Shown here: positions 18,364 to 26,744 of the stretch, one piece after another | Position numbering within the stretch: the stretch's first letter is position 1 | How the letters are laid out: each line of letters begins with the position of its first letter | Origin: DASQHY01 sp035602605 | GTDB lineage: Bacteria > Acidobacteriota > Terriglobia > Acidiferrales > UBA7541 | Reading direction: 5' to 3' | Length of the DNA: 64,000 nt | NCBI GenBank assembly: GCA_035602605.1 | Contig: DATNLZ010000134.1 | Location: 1 to 64,000 of the forward strand | Position numbers and translations under genes: made by a program | The notes under the pieces: model-generated | What the model was told of the DNA's origin: nothing | What the model saw: the letters and a program-made list of their open reading frames with translations, nothing else | The model's database searches: none

Positions 18364-19662
18364 ATGAGTATCGAAGTCGAATTAGGGCTGGAAAATTTTG
18401 ACAAGGTTCCGGTGGCCGATCCGGGACTGAAGCCGAGGCGAATCGCCGAAGGGTGGGCGAATCCCAAACTACGTTGGGCCGCGGCGGCGGCGGGGGTCCT
18501 GGTGGTGGCATTGCTTATCGCGCTTTACCTGCACTACCACGGTCGTCAAACAACCGACGATGCGCAGGTCGATGGTCACATGGCGCCAGTTTCGGCAAAA
18601 ATTTCGGGAATGGTGGCCGAGGTCCTGGTTACTGACAATCAACCGGTGAAAGCAGGGCAATTGCTGGTGCAGATTGATCCCCGAGACTACCAGGCCAAGG
18701 TCAGTCAAGCGCGTGCCGCGCTGGCGATGACCGAGGGGCAATCACAGGGAGCAACGATCGAAGTGCCCATGACTCGAGAAACAACCGCAAGCGGCAAGTC
18801 GGGCGCGGAGGCCCAGCAGGCGTCGGCGGAAGCTGATCTTGCGCGCGCCAATCTTTCCTACGAGCAGGCACGAACGTCCGACTTGGCCTACGCACAGGCA
18901 GAGCTCGAAAAGCGGCGCGCGAATGATGAGTTGGCCAAGGCGGATTTGGCCCGTATGAGGCCACTGGCGCAAAAGGAAGAGATTTCGAAGCAACAACTTG
19001 ATGCCTTCGAATCCAAAGCCCGTGTGGAGGAAAGCGAGTTGAAGGCCGCCGAGCAAAAGCTGGCGCAGGCGCAAAGAAGCGTGGAGATCGCTCGGGCGCA
19101 AATGCTGGCCGCACAGGCTCGTGTCGCACAGGCCAGGTCAGGGGTGCAAGATGCGCGCGCCAATGTTGGGCGAGTGCAGATCCGCGGCGCAGAAGCCAAG
19201 ACCGCAACAGCGGCGGTGCAGCAGGCCAAAGCCAATCTGGAAATGGCCGAGCTGAACTTGGGCTACGCAACCATTGTGGCGCCGATCGATGGAGTGGTGA
19301 CTCACAAACAGGTGGAGGTTGGACAGAACGTGCAGCCTGGCCAGGCTCTGCTGATGGTCGTGCCCCTACAGGACCTGTGGGTGACCGCAAACTTTAAAGA
19401 GACGCAGCTGGCCAAAGTGAAACAGGGCCAGAAAGCTGAGATCAAGGTAGACATGTACGGACGGACGTTCCCCGGACATGTAGATTCGATTGCCGGAGCG
19501 ACGGGGGCGCGGCTGAGCCTGCTGCCACCGGAAAATGCGACGGGCAACTACGTGAAGGTGGTGCAACGCATTCCCGTAAAGATTGCGCTCGATCCGATTC
19601 CGCCCGATCAGGCCGTGCTGCGGCCGGGAATGAACGTGGACGCCACGATTATAACCCAGTGA
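18364..19662 (+). CDS. emrA: EmrA-like HlyD-family adaptor
   Basis: A 432-residue membrane fusion protein for an EmrAB-TolC pump. A cytoplasmic N-terminus leads to one transmembrane helix (residues about 40-60, AAAAAGVLVVALLIALYLHY), then the lipoyl half-motif (TTDDAQVDGHMAPVSAKISGMVAEVLVTDNQPVKAGQLL), a very long Ala/Gln/Glu/Lys-rich coiled-coil hairpin with many AEL/QARV heptads (about 110-290), the second lipoyl half (LGYATIVAPIDGVVTHKQVEVGQ) and a beta-barrel domain ending RPGMNVDATIITQ. The motif spacing matches EmrA/FarA/VceA proteins rather than RND adaptors. The gene lies 20 bases after the TolC frame and 34 bases before the DHA2 permease. Substrates are likely hydrophobic toxicants, but cannot be read from sequence. 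Confidence 0.9.
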   Translation: MSIEVELGLENFDKVPVADPGLKPRRIAEGWANPKLRWAAAAAGVLVVALLIALYLHYHGRQTTDDAQVDGHMAPVSAKISGMVAEVLVTDNQPVKAGQLLVQIDPRDYQAKVSQARAALAMTEGQSQGATIEVPMTRETTASGKSGAEAQQASAEADLARANLSYEQARTSDLAYAQAELEKRRANDELAKADLARMRPLAQKEEISKQQLDAFESKARVEESELKAAEQKLAQAQRSVEIARAQMLAAQARVAQARSGVQDARANVGRVQIRGAEAKTATAAVQQAKANLEMAELNLGYATIVAPIDGVVTHKQVEVGQNVQPGQALLMVVPLQDLWVTANFKETQLAKVKQGQKAEIKVDMYGRTFPGHVDSIAGATGARLSLLPPENATGNYVKVVQRIPVKIALDPIPPDQAVLRPGMNVDATIITQ

Positions 19663-19696
19663 AGGAGATTGCAGGAGCACGGGATTCGGCGGAACC

Positions 19697-21280
19697 ATGA
19701 ATCGATTTCTGGCCAAATTGAAGATGCCTGATGGAACGATTAATCCGTGGGTTATCGCCATCACGGTGACGCTGGCGACATTCATGGAAGTGCTGGATAC
19801 CTCGATAGCCAATGTATCGTTGCCGCATATCGCGGGAAATCTCTCGGCAGGAATAGATGAAAGCACCTGGGTCCTGACATCGTATTTGCTTTCTAACGCC
19901 ATCGTGCTGCCGCTTTCCGGCTGGCTATCGTCATTGATTGGCCGCAAGCGGTTTTACATGATTTGCGTACTGGTTTTTACAGTGAGTTCTTTTTTATGCG
20001 GGCTGGCGCCGAATCTAGGAATGCTGGTTTTCTTTCGGGTGCTGCAAGGAGCCGGTGGTGGCGGTTTGCAACCGAGCGAGCAGGCGATTCTGACAGATAC
20101 ATTTGCGCCGTCGAAGCGTGGAATGGCGTTTGCGATTTACGGTCTGGCGGTAGTCGTAGCGCCGACGATTGGTCCCTGGATTGGCGGTTGGATCACCGAC
20201 AACTTCACGTGGCGTTGGATTTTTTACATCAACGTGCCGATAGGAGTGATTTCGTTGCTGCTGACTTCGGCACTGGTCAGCGATCCACCGTACATGAAGA
20301 GGCAGAACATCCGCGCAGGAATGCGGATTGACTATATCGGGGTTGGACTGGTGGGCCTTGCTCTCGGAAGCATGCAAATTGTTCTGGACAAAGGGCAGCG
20401 CGAGGACTGGTTCAGCTCGAATTTTATCCGGCTCTTTTTCGTGCTCACACTGGTGGGACTAGTCGCCGCGGTGATCTGGGAAATGCGCGCAAAGGATCCG
20501 GTGGTGGATCTACGGATGTTGAAGGACCGCAATTTCGCAATCGCCACCATGAGCATGTTCTTTTTGGGCTTTGTGCTTTACGCGAGCACCGTGCTGTTGC
20601 CGCAATTCATGCAGCTACTGCTCGGTTGGGACGCGGCAACTTCGGGGAAAGCGCTGATGCCCGGAGGGATCGTGATCATGATCTGCATGCCGTTGGTAGG
20701 CATGCTCGTGGCCAAGGTGGAGGCTCGGTGGCTGGTGACGTTCGGCTGCGTCACCGTGGCGGCATCTTTGTTTTTCATGTCGCACTGGAACCTGCAGGTC
20801 GATTTCTGGACGGCCGCGCGAGGACGCATACTGCAAGGACTAGGCTTGGCGTTTCTTTTTATCCCCATCAATGTGTCTGCGTTTGCGTTTGTCCCGAAAG
20901 ACAAGACGAATATGGGGACTGGAATCATTAATCTGGCGCGCAACGTCGGCGCGAGCATCGGGATTGCTACGGTAACGACGCTGCTCGATCGGCGGGCGCA
21001 GATCCATCAAAACACGCTTGCTGGGCATATCAATCTTCTGAACCCGGCCTACCGGGCGGCCCTGGACGGGATGACCCATCGCCTGATGCTGGCGGGGTCC
21101 AATGCCATGCAGGCTACCGCGCAAGCCAATCAAATGCTGTATGCAACGATCCAGCGGCAGGCGTCGATGCTCGCCTTTATGGACAATTTCCGGATGCTGG
21201 GCGTGATTTTTCTGGTGCTGATTCCCTTGGTGATGTTCATGAAAAAAGGGAAACCCAGTGGCGACGTGCCCGTGCACTGA
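19697..21280 (+). CDS. emrB: EmrB/QacA-type MFS drug exporter (DHA2 family, 14 helices)
   Basis: A 527-residue inner-membrane drug:H+ antiporter. Hallmarks are TLATFMEVLDTSIANVSLPHIAGNL in helix 1 (motif D1), WVLTSYLLSNAIVLPLSGWLSSLIGRKRFYM (motif A), FRVLQGAGGGGLQP (motif B) and GLAVVVAPTIGPWIGGWI (motif C), followed by WRWIFYINVPIG, all typical of the DHA2 family. With EmrA and the TolC frame upstream it forms a complete tripartite pump exporting across both membranes. The ATG is preceded by a GGAGCACGGG stretch rather than a compact Shine-Dalgarno. An ECF sigma factor gene follows after 69 bases on the same strand. Confidence 0.93.
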   Translation: MNRFLAKLKMPDGTINPWVIAITVTLATFMEVLDTSIANVSLPHIAGNLSAGIDESTWVLTSYLLSNAIVLPLSGWLSSLIGRKRFYMICVLVFTVSSFLCGLAPNLGMLVFFRVLQGAGGGGLQPSEQAILTDTFAPSKRGMAFAIYGLAVVVAPTIGPWIGGWITDNFTWRWIFYINVPIGVISLLLTSALVSDPPYMKRQNIRAGMRIDYIGVGLVGLALGSMQIVLDKGQREDWFSSNFIRLFFVLTLVGLVAAVIWEMRAKDPVVDLRMLKDRNFAIATMSMFFLGFVLYASTVLLPQFMQLLLGWDAATSGKALMPGGIVIMICMPLVGMLVAKVEARWLVTFGCVTVAASLFFMSHWNLQVDFWTAARGRILQGLGLAFLFIPINVSAFAFVPKDKTNMGTGIINLARNVGASIGIATVTTLLDRRAQIHQNTLAGHINLLNPAYRAALDGMTHRLMLAGSNAMQATAQANQMLYATIQRQASMLAFMDNFRMLGVIFLVLIPLVMFMKKGKPSGDVPVH

Positions 21281-21349
21281 GGTTCGGCGGCGGGCTCACA
21301 AAGCCAATTTCTGAAGGCTGTTTTAAAGAATAGATGAGGAGGGGGGGCA

Positions 21350-22042
21350 ATGCAGGAACAAAAAGAAGCAGCGGGCGGCAGAAACAACGGGGTTCGCAAT
21401 GATGCGCAGTTAATCCGTCAAGGGCTGAAAGGCGACGCGCAGGCTCTGGAGAGGCTATTTACCGAGCACAAGCGACCGCTCTATCAGACGGCTCTGCGCG
21501 TGTTGGGAAATCCAGAAGATGCCGAAGACGCCGTGCAGGATGGCTTGCTGTCCGCCTATCGGAACCTTCCGAGGTTCGAAGGTAGATCGCAATTTTCCAC
21601 CTGGTTGACTCGCATCGTGATCAATGCGGCGCTGATGCGCCGTCGAAGCAGGAAGGCGCGGCCGGCAATTTCGCTCGATGAGCCACCGCGTGAACATGAG
21701 TTGCCTGCTGTCGAACGGTTCGCCGATCATGGGCCCACGCCCGAGCAGGAGTACCAGCGGCGCGAACTGCACGAGATGATTCGGGAGAATCTGGATGAGC
21801 TTTCCCCTTTGCTGCGGACGGCGTTTGTGCTGCGCGAAGTGCAGGGTTTTTCCACCGGTGAAGCGGCCGAGAAACTCGGTGTCACTGAGAACACGCTCAA
21901 AGCCCGGCTGTGGCGCGCCCGCCAGCAGATGGCCGACCGGCTCAATCGGCGCATGCGACGGGACTACGATGAGAGTGCGGTGAATGGGATCGCCAACCGC
22001 CAAGGGTTTAACGGCCGGCTGTGCGCGTGTGAAGGAACCTAA
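21350..22042 (+). CDS. ECF-type RNA polymerase sigma factor (RpoE-like)
   Basis: A 230-residue group 4 sigma factor. Region 2 is at residues about 30-100 (LFTEHKRPLYQTALRVLGNPEDAEDAVQDGLLSAYRNL, then FEGRSQFSTWLTRIVINAALM), a charged linker follows, and region 4 is at about 140-195 (LDELSPLLRTAFVLREVQGFSTGEAAEKLGVTENTLKARLWRARQQM) with a helix-turn-helix. A strong GAGGAGGGGG site precedes ATG 21350. It is separated from emrB by 69 bases and may be co-transcribed with the pump. No anti-sigma factor gene follows; the next gene is lpdA after 242 bases. Control by an unlinked anti-sigma factor, by transcription level or by its own C-terminal tail is possible. The tail after region 4 is Cys-containing (RLCACEGT). 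Confidence 0.92.
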   Translation: MQEQKEAAGGRNNGVRNDAQLIRQGLKGDAQALERLFTEHKRPLYQTALRVLGNPEDAEDAVQDGLLSAYRNLPRFEGRSQFSTWLTRIVINAALMRRRSRKARPAISLDEPPREHELPAVERFADHGPTPEQEYQRRELHEMIRENLDELSPLLRTAFVLREVQGFSTGEAAEKLGVTENTLKARLWRARQQMADRLNRRMRRDYDESAVNGIANRQGFNGRLCACEGT

Positions 22043-22284
22043 GCCATAAAACCATGCAACTCGAAAACTTGCGCGACCGGGGCCACCCCAGGCGCGTAAA
22101 GTGCCTGGCCAAGGTTGCGGCATCACTCGCCGACTGCTAAAATCCTCAATTCGTCAGTTGCGGCGGGGCTCGATCGTGACCCGTGCACGCCTGTTCTTAT
22201 TTGATTTCCCCTTACCAGCGACACCGAGCGGCAATGAGTCGAGACTGCGCTCCCACGGTCAGCGATCTGAGAGGGAGGTAAAGC

Positions 22285-23682
22285 TTGTCCACATATGACC
22301 TGGCAATCATCGGCAGCGGACCCGGCGGGTATGAGACGGCCATCCGCGCATCGCAGTGGGGTCTCAAGACGGTGGTCATTGAGAAGGATGGGTTTTTAGG
22401 CGGCACGTGCTTGCACGTCGGCTGCATTCCCACCAAGGTTCTGCTCTACCATGCCGAACTATACGATCATTTCAAGAACGCCAAAGAATTTGGCATTGAG
22501 GTTGGCCCCTTTACGTTGAACTGGGGGCAAGTGCTGGCGCGAAAAGACAAGATCGTCAACAAACATGCCAAAGGCATCGAGATGTTGTTCAAGAAAAACA
22601 AAGTGGCCAGCCTCACCGGATGGGGACGATATGCCGGACCGGGCCGCGTGGCCGTAGAGAAGGACGGCAAGCAAACCGAGGTGCAAGCCGAGCATATTAT
22701 TCTCGCCACCGGCTCCGAGGCGCGTTCTTTACCGGGAGTGGAGTTCGACGGAAAAAATTTTGTTGGCAACCGCGAAATTCTTTCCCTGACCGGCGTGCCA
22801 AAAACTCTGGCGGTCGTGGGTGCGGGTGCGGTCGGCGTGGAATTTGCGTCCATCTTCAATTCGTTTGGTACCCAGGTGACGATTATCGAAGCATTGCCGC
22901 GTATTGTGCCTCTCGAGGATGAAGATATTTCCAGGGAGCTCGACAAGGCCTTTCGTAAGAAGGGCATCCAGATTTTTACCGGAGCGAAAGTGGAATCGGC
23001 AACCCGAGATTCCAAGGGCGCGAGCGTCAAGTTCAAAGACAAAGATGGCAAGATGCAGACGCTCGCGGCCGAAAAGGTGCTGATTGCTGTAGGGCGCCGC
23101 CCGATGACCGAAAACTGCGGTCTCGAAAAATCGAAGGCCAGGCTCGAGCGCGGATTCGTGCACGTCGGCCCCTACATGGAAACCGCCGAGCCCCATTTGT
23201 ACGCCATCGGAGATATTGTTGCCGGAATGCCGCAACTGGCGCACGCCGCTTCGATGGAAGGGATTACCGCGGTGGCCGCAATTACCGGCAAACATCCGCC
23301 CAAGCTGGAGCGCACGCGAATCCCTGCGGCGACCTATTGCGAGCCGCAGATTGGCTCGATTGGTCTCACGGAAAAAGCCGCGCGCGAAGCCGGCCACGCG
23401 GTAAAGATCGGCAAATTTCCGTTCGTGGGGAACAGCAAGGCCACGATTCTGGGGCAGCACGAAGGATTTGTTAAAGTGGTCTCCGATGAAAAGTACGGCG
23501 AGCTCCTTGGCGTGCATATTATCGGGCCGCTGGCGACCGAGATTTTAGCGGAGTCGGTGGCGGCGTTGCAGCTCGAGGGCACCATCGGCGACATGCTTTA
23601 CACGGTTCACGCCCATCCCACGGTCTGGGAAGCGATGAAAGATGCATTCGCGTCGACCGAGGGTTTAGCGATCAATGTTTGA
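22285..23682 (+). CDS. lpdA: dihydrolipoyl dehydrogenase (E3)
   Basis: A 465-residue FAD enzyme that reoxidises dihydrolipoyl groups of 2-oxoacid dehydrogenase E2 and passes electrons to NAD+. Visible features are the FAD motif GSGPGGYETAI (about 10-20), the redox disulfide C42-LHVG-C47 in GGTCLHVGCIPTK, the NAD-binding VVGAGAVGVEFASIFNSFG, a second FAD motif ending YAIGDIVAGMPQLAHAA, and the C-terminal catalytic HAHPT...E dyad (VHAHPTVWEAM). Translation starts at TTG 22285 after GGGAGG; the nearby ATG in ACATATGACC is out of frame. It heads the operon lpdA-lipB-E1alpha-E1beta-E2. Confidence 0.95.
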   Translation: MSTYDLAIIGSGPGGYETAIRASQWGLKTVVIEKDGFLGGTCLHVGCIPTKVLLYHAELYDHFKNAKEFGIEVGPFTLNWGQVLARKDKIVNKHAKGIEMLFKKNKVASLTGWGRYAGPGRVAVEKDGKQTEVQAEHIILATGSEARSLPGVEFDGKNFVGNREILSLTGVPKTLAVVGAGAVGVEFASIFNSFGTQVTIIEALPRIVPLEDEDISRELDKAFRKKGIQIFTGAKVESATRDSKGASVKFKDKDGKMQTLAAEKVLIAVGRRPMTENCGLEKSKARLERGFVHVGPYMETAEPHLYAIGDIVAGMPQLAHAASMEGITAVAAITGKHPPKLERTRIPAATYCEPQIGSIGLTEKAAREAGHAVKIGKFPFVGNSKATILGQHEGFVKVVSDEKYGELLGVHIIGPLATEILAESVAALQLEGTIGDMLYTVHAHPTVWEAMKDAFASTEGLAINV

Positions 23683-23733
23683 GCGAACGATTTGCAGTCC
23701 GTGTCTCTGATTTGCATTAGCGGCGAGCGAAAC

Positions 23734-24471
23734 ATGAAGACATGTCTGGCAGTTGACGCGAGCTGCTTGGAATACGCTAACGCTTACTCGCTGCAAAAGC
23801 GGTTGGTCGCAGCGCGCCAAGCTAGTCTTATCCCGGATGTATTGCTTTTGTGCGAGCACCCCCATGTCATTACGCTGGGGCGCAACGGGAAACGCGTGCA
23901 CCTGCTCGCGTCTGAGAATCTGCTCCACGAGATGGGTGTCGATTTTTTCACAACCGACCGCGGCGGCGACATTACCTATCACGGGCCGGGCCAGATTGTG
24001 GGCTATCCCGTTTTGCAGCTCGCCGAAATGCGGCGCGACCTCGTGTGGTACGTGCGCCAACTGGAAGAAGCCATGATCCGCTCCTCGGTAGAGTTGGGGA
24101 TTGATGCCGGACGCCTGCCTGGAAAAACCGGGGTCTGGGTGCCAGCCGAAGGGCCGGCAAGAGAAAAGCTCGCGGCCATCGGAGTGCACGTCAGCCGCTG
24201 GGTGACTTCGCACGGTTTTGCTTATAACGTTTCCACCGAACTGCGCTATTTTGATTTGATTGTTCCTTGCGGCATTGCCGACCATAAGACCACATCGCTC
24301 GAGCGTTTGCTTGGTCGCGTGGTCAAACGCGAAGAAGTTGTCGAAACGATTACAAGAAATTTTGGGGACGTCTTTGGACGAACCATGCGCGATGTATCGC
24401 CAGAAGAATTGGCGGCGATGCTGGAACAAGCGGAACGGCTGGCCGCACTTCCAGCGCCGGCGTCAGCCTGA
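23734..24471 (+). CDS. lipB: octanoyl-[ACP]:protein N-octanoyltransferase (lipoate biosynthesis)
   Basis: A 245-residue LipB that moves the octanoyl group from acyl carrier protein to the lipoyl-domain lysine of E2 and H-proteins; LipA then adds sulfur. Motifs seen: LCEHPHVITLGRNG, RGGDITYHGPGQIVGYPVL, GKTGVWVP, the catalytic lysine in EKLAAIGVHVSRWVTSHGFAYNV, and the catalytic cysteine in VPCGIADHKTTSLERLLG. The ATG at 23734 gives the usual family length; a frame opening at TTG 23692 would add 14 residues. It lies 51 bases after lpdA and 12 before E1alpha, so lipoylation and the complex being lipoylated are made from one transcript. No lipA is in view. Confidence 0.93.
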   Translation: MKTCLAVDASCLEYANAYSLQKRLVAARQASLIPDVLLLCEHPHVITLGRNGKRVHLLASENLLHEMGVDFFTTDRGGDITYHGPGQIVGYPVLQLAEMRRDLVWYVRQLEEAMIRSSVELGIDAGRLPGKTGVWVPAEGPAREKLAAIGVHVSRWVTSHGFAYNVSTELRYFDLIVPCGIADHKTTSLERLLGRVVKREEVVETITRNFGDVFGRTMRDVSPEELAAMLEQAERLAALPAPASA

Positions 24472-24483
24472 CCCGGAGTAAAC

Positions 24484-25743
24484 ATGAAAGCACCGGCGAA
24501 GCTAACCATCACCCGCGAGCAGCATCTCGAGCTGTATTACTACATGAAGCTAAACCGCATGCTCGAGGAAGCGATGGTGAATCTGTTCCGGCAGAACAAA
24601 ATTGTCGGGGGGCTGTACTCGAGCCTGGGCCAGGAAGCGATTTCCGTTGGGACGGCCTACGCGCTTGAGAAGCGCGACTGGCTTGCGCCCATGATTCGCA
24701 ACATCGGCGCGCTGCTCGTCAAGGGAGTTCGCCCGCGCGATATCATGACCCAGCACATGGCCAAGGTCACCGCGCCGACCAAAGGCAAGGATGGCACCAG
24801 CCACTTTGGAGATCTGGAGAAACTGCACATCGTGTCGCCCATTTCGATGCTCGGCGATTTGATTCCGGTGATGACCGGCGTAGCGATGGCTGGCCGCTAT
24901 CTCGGGCAGGACATTGTGACCATGACCTGGATCGGCGATGGCGGCAGCTCGACAGGAGTTTTCCACGAAGGATTGAACTTCGCAGCCGTGCAGAAGGCCC
25001 CGCTGGTGCTGGTGCTTGAAAACAATCAATGGGCCTACTCGACTCCGGTACACAAGCAGGTCCCGCTCGCCAACCTGGCCGACCGCGCCAAGGCCTACGG
25101 AATCCCAAGCTATAGCATCGATGGCAATGATGCTCCAACCGTGTATACGACGGCGCGTGAGGCGGTGGCGCGATGCCGCGCAGGTGAAGGACCGATCCTG
25201 ATCGAAGCCAAGACCATGCGCATGAAAGGCCACGCGCAGCACGATGCCGCCGAATATGTGCCCAAAGAAATGTTTGCGTACTGGAAGGCGCGCGACCCCA
25301 TCCTGCGGTACGAAAAACTTTTGATCGATGAGAAGCTGCTTACCGCAAAAAGCAAAGCGGAGATCGAGTCGCGCATCAACAAACAGATTGACGAGGACCG
25401 CGAGTTCGCCGAGAAATCCCCGCAACCTCCCCCGGAACTGGCCGAGCAGGGCGTCTATTGCGATGGCTGCCACACCATTGAAGCGAAGTGGGAACGATCG
25501 AAAAAAGATGTGCTGCCGCCAAAATCGAGTGTTGCGCCGCTCTGGAAGGTGCGCCAGTTTGGCGCGTATCAGGGGTCCGCACCTCGCCATCCTGCGGGGG
25601 AGCTGGCCGCGGAGGCCGCGGGCGGAAATGGCGCGAGCCGCGAGGGAGCCGTCAGCAAGAGCTCGCGTGGAGCCGCAGCGAAATCGACCAAGGGTCGTGT
25701 AGCGGATGCCGGTCGCACCTCTAAACACAAGGTTGGGAGATAG
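24484..25743 (+). CDS. pdhA: 2-oxoacid (pyruvate/branched-chain type) dehydrogenase E1 alpha subunit
   Basis: A 419-residue thiamine diphosphate-binding subunit of an alpha2beta2 E1. The ThDP motif is clear: GDGGSSTGVFHEGLNFAAV followed by LVLENNQWAYST (GDG...NN). The protein starts with the typical helix (EQHLELYYYMKLNRMLEEAM, QNKIVGGLYSSLGQEAISVG). After about residue 335 it departs from the family, with a DGCHTIEAKWERSKK segment and a low-complexity Ala/Gly/Ser/Lys tail of about 60 residues ending in TSKHKVGR. Two bases separate its stop from the E1 beta GTG. Pyruvate is the default substrate; a branched-chain 2-oxoacid cannot be excluded from sequence. Confidence 0.9.
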   Translation: MKAPAKLTITREQHLELYYYMKLNRMLEEAMVNLFRQNKIVGGLYSSLGQEAISVGTAYALEKRDWLAPMIRNIGALLVKGVRPRDIMTQHMAKVTAPTKGKDGTSHFGDLEKLHIVSPISMLGDLIPVMTGVAMAGRYLGQDIVTMTWIGDGGSSTGVFHEGLNFAAVQKAPLVLVLENNQWAYSTPVHKQVPLANLADRAKAYGIPSYSIDGNDAPTVYTTAREAVARCRAGEGPILIEAKTMRMKGHAQHDAAEYVPKEMFAYWKARDPILRYEKLLIDEKLLTAKSKAEIESRINKQIDEDREFAEKSPQPPPELAEQGVYCDGCHTIEAKWERSKKDVLPPKSSVAPLWKVRQFGAYQGSAPRHPAGELAAEAAGGNGASREGAVSKSSRGAAAKSTKGRVADAGRTSKHKVGR

Positions 25744-25745
25744 CC

Positions 25746-26720
25746 GTGGCTCCGGTGACATTTCTCGAAGCCATTCGCCAGGCGATGTTTGAAGAGATGG
25801 AGCGCGACCCGACCGTCGTGTTGATGGGAGAAGATGTCGGCGTCTATGGCGGAGCGTTCAAGACCAGCGAAGGCTTACTGGAGCGCTTCGGCTGGGAGCG
25901 CGTGATTGACACGCCGATCAGCGAATCGGCAATTGTCGGTGCCGCCGTGGGCATGAGTTATCTTGGACTGCGCCCCATCGCCGAAATGCAATTCATTGAC
26001 TTCATCGCCTGTGCCTTCAACCAGATCACCAATTACGCGGCCAAATCGCACTATCGTTGGGGCGCGCCCGCGCCGATTGTCGTGCGCGGGCCTTCCGGCG
26101 GCGGGGTCCACGGCGGCCCATTTCACTCGGCCAATCCGGAAATGTATTTCGTGCACACTCCGGGGCTGAAGGTGGTTTATCCCTCGACGCCCTATGACGC
26201 CAAGGGCCTGTTGAAATCGGCGATTCGCGACAACAACCCGGTGCTGTTCTTCGAGCATAAATTTCTGTATCGCCGGATCAAGGAAGAATTGCCGCAGGAC
26301 GATTACGTCGTGCCTATCGGAAAAGCGATTGTGCGTCGCGAGGGCACCGACCTTACCATCCTATCTTACGCAGCAATGATGCATACATCGCTCGAAGCTG
26401 CCGGCGAACTCGCCAAAGAAGGCATCGAGGCCGAAGTGGTCGATCTGCGCACCCTGCTGCCGCTCGACAGGGAAACGATTTTTCAGTCGCTCAAGAAAAC
26501 CAATAAAGTTCTCGTGGTACATGAAGACACACGCACCGGCGGAATCGCAGGAGAAATAGCTGCACTGGTTTGCGAAGGCGCCTTTCAGGAGCTCGACGGT
26601 CCCGTGATGCGCGTCACCTCGCTCGACACGCCCGTGCCCTACGCACCCCCCCTCGAAGAGCATTTTCTGCCGAACACGCAAAAAGTTTCCGCAGCGGCTC
26701 GCGAACTGGCACGATATTGA
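25746..26720 (+). CDS. pdhB: 2-oxoacid dehydrogenase E1 beta subunit
   Basis: A 324-residue transketolase-like beta subunit partnering the preceding alpha subunit. Landmarks are TFLEAIRQAMFEEMERDPTVVLMGEDVGVYGGAFK, TPISESAIVGAAVGMSYLGLRPIAEMQFIDF, the potassium-site and active-site region (RWGAPAPIVVRGPSGGGVHGGPFHSANPE), and the transketolase C-terminal domain (EAEVVDLRTLLPLDRETIFQSLKKTNKVLVVHEDT). The start is GTG at 25746, two bases after the E1alpha stop. The length is normal for the family. It is followed after 24 bases by E2. Confidence 0.93.
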   Translation: MAPVTFLEAIRQAMFEEMERDPTVVLMGEDVGVYGGAFKTSEGLLERFGWERVIDTPISESAIVGAAVGMSYLGLRPIAEMQFIDFIACAFNQITNYAAKSHYRWGAPAPIVVRGPSGGGVHGGPFHSANPEMYFVHTPGLKVVYPSTPYDAKGLLKSAIRDNNPVLFFEHKFLYRRIKEELPQDDYVVPIGKAIVRREGTDLTILSYAAMMHTSLEAAGELAKEGIEAEVVDLRTLLPLDRETIFQSLKKTNKVLVVHEDTRTGGIAGEIAALVCEGAFQELDGPVMRVTSLDTPVPYAPPLEEHFLPNTQKVSAAARELARY

Positions 26721-26744
26721 AGCAATGGTACGAAGGAGAATCCC

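Noticed and set aside
22088..22108. CCAGGC/GCCTGG hairpin after the ECF sigma gene
   Set aside because: Only 6 bp with no T-run; too weak to call a terminator.
24550..25761. 403-codon minus frame
   Set aside because: Antisense of the E1 alpha gene, caused by high GC codon bias; no motif.
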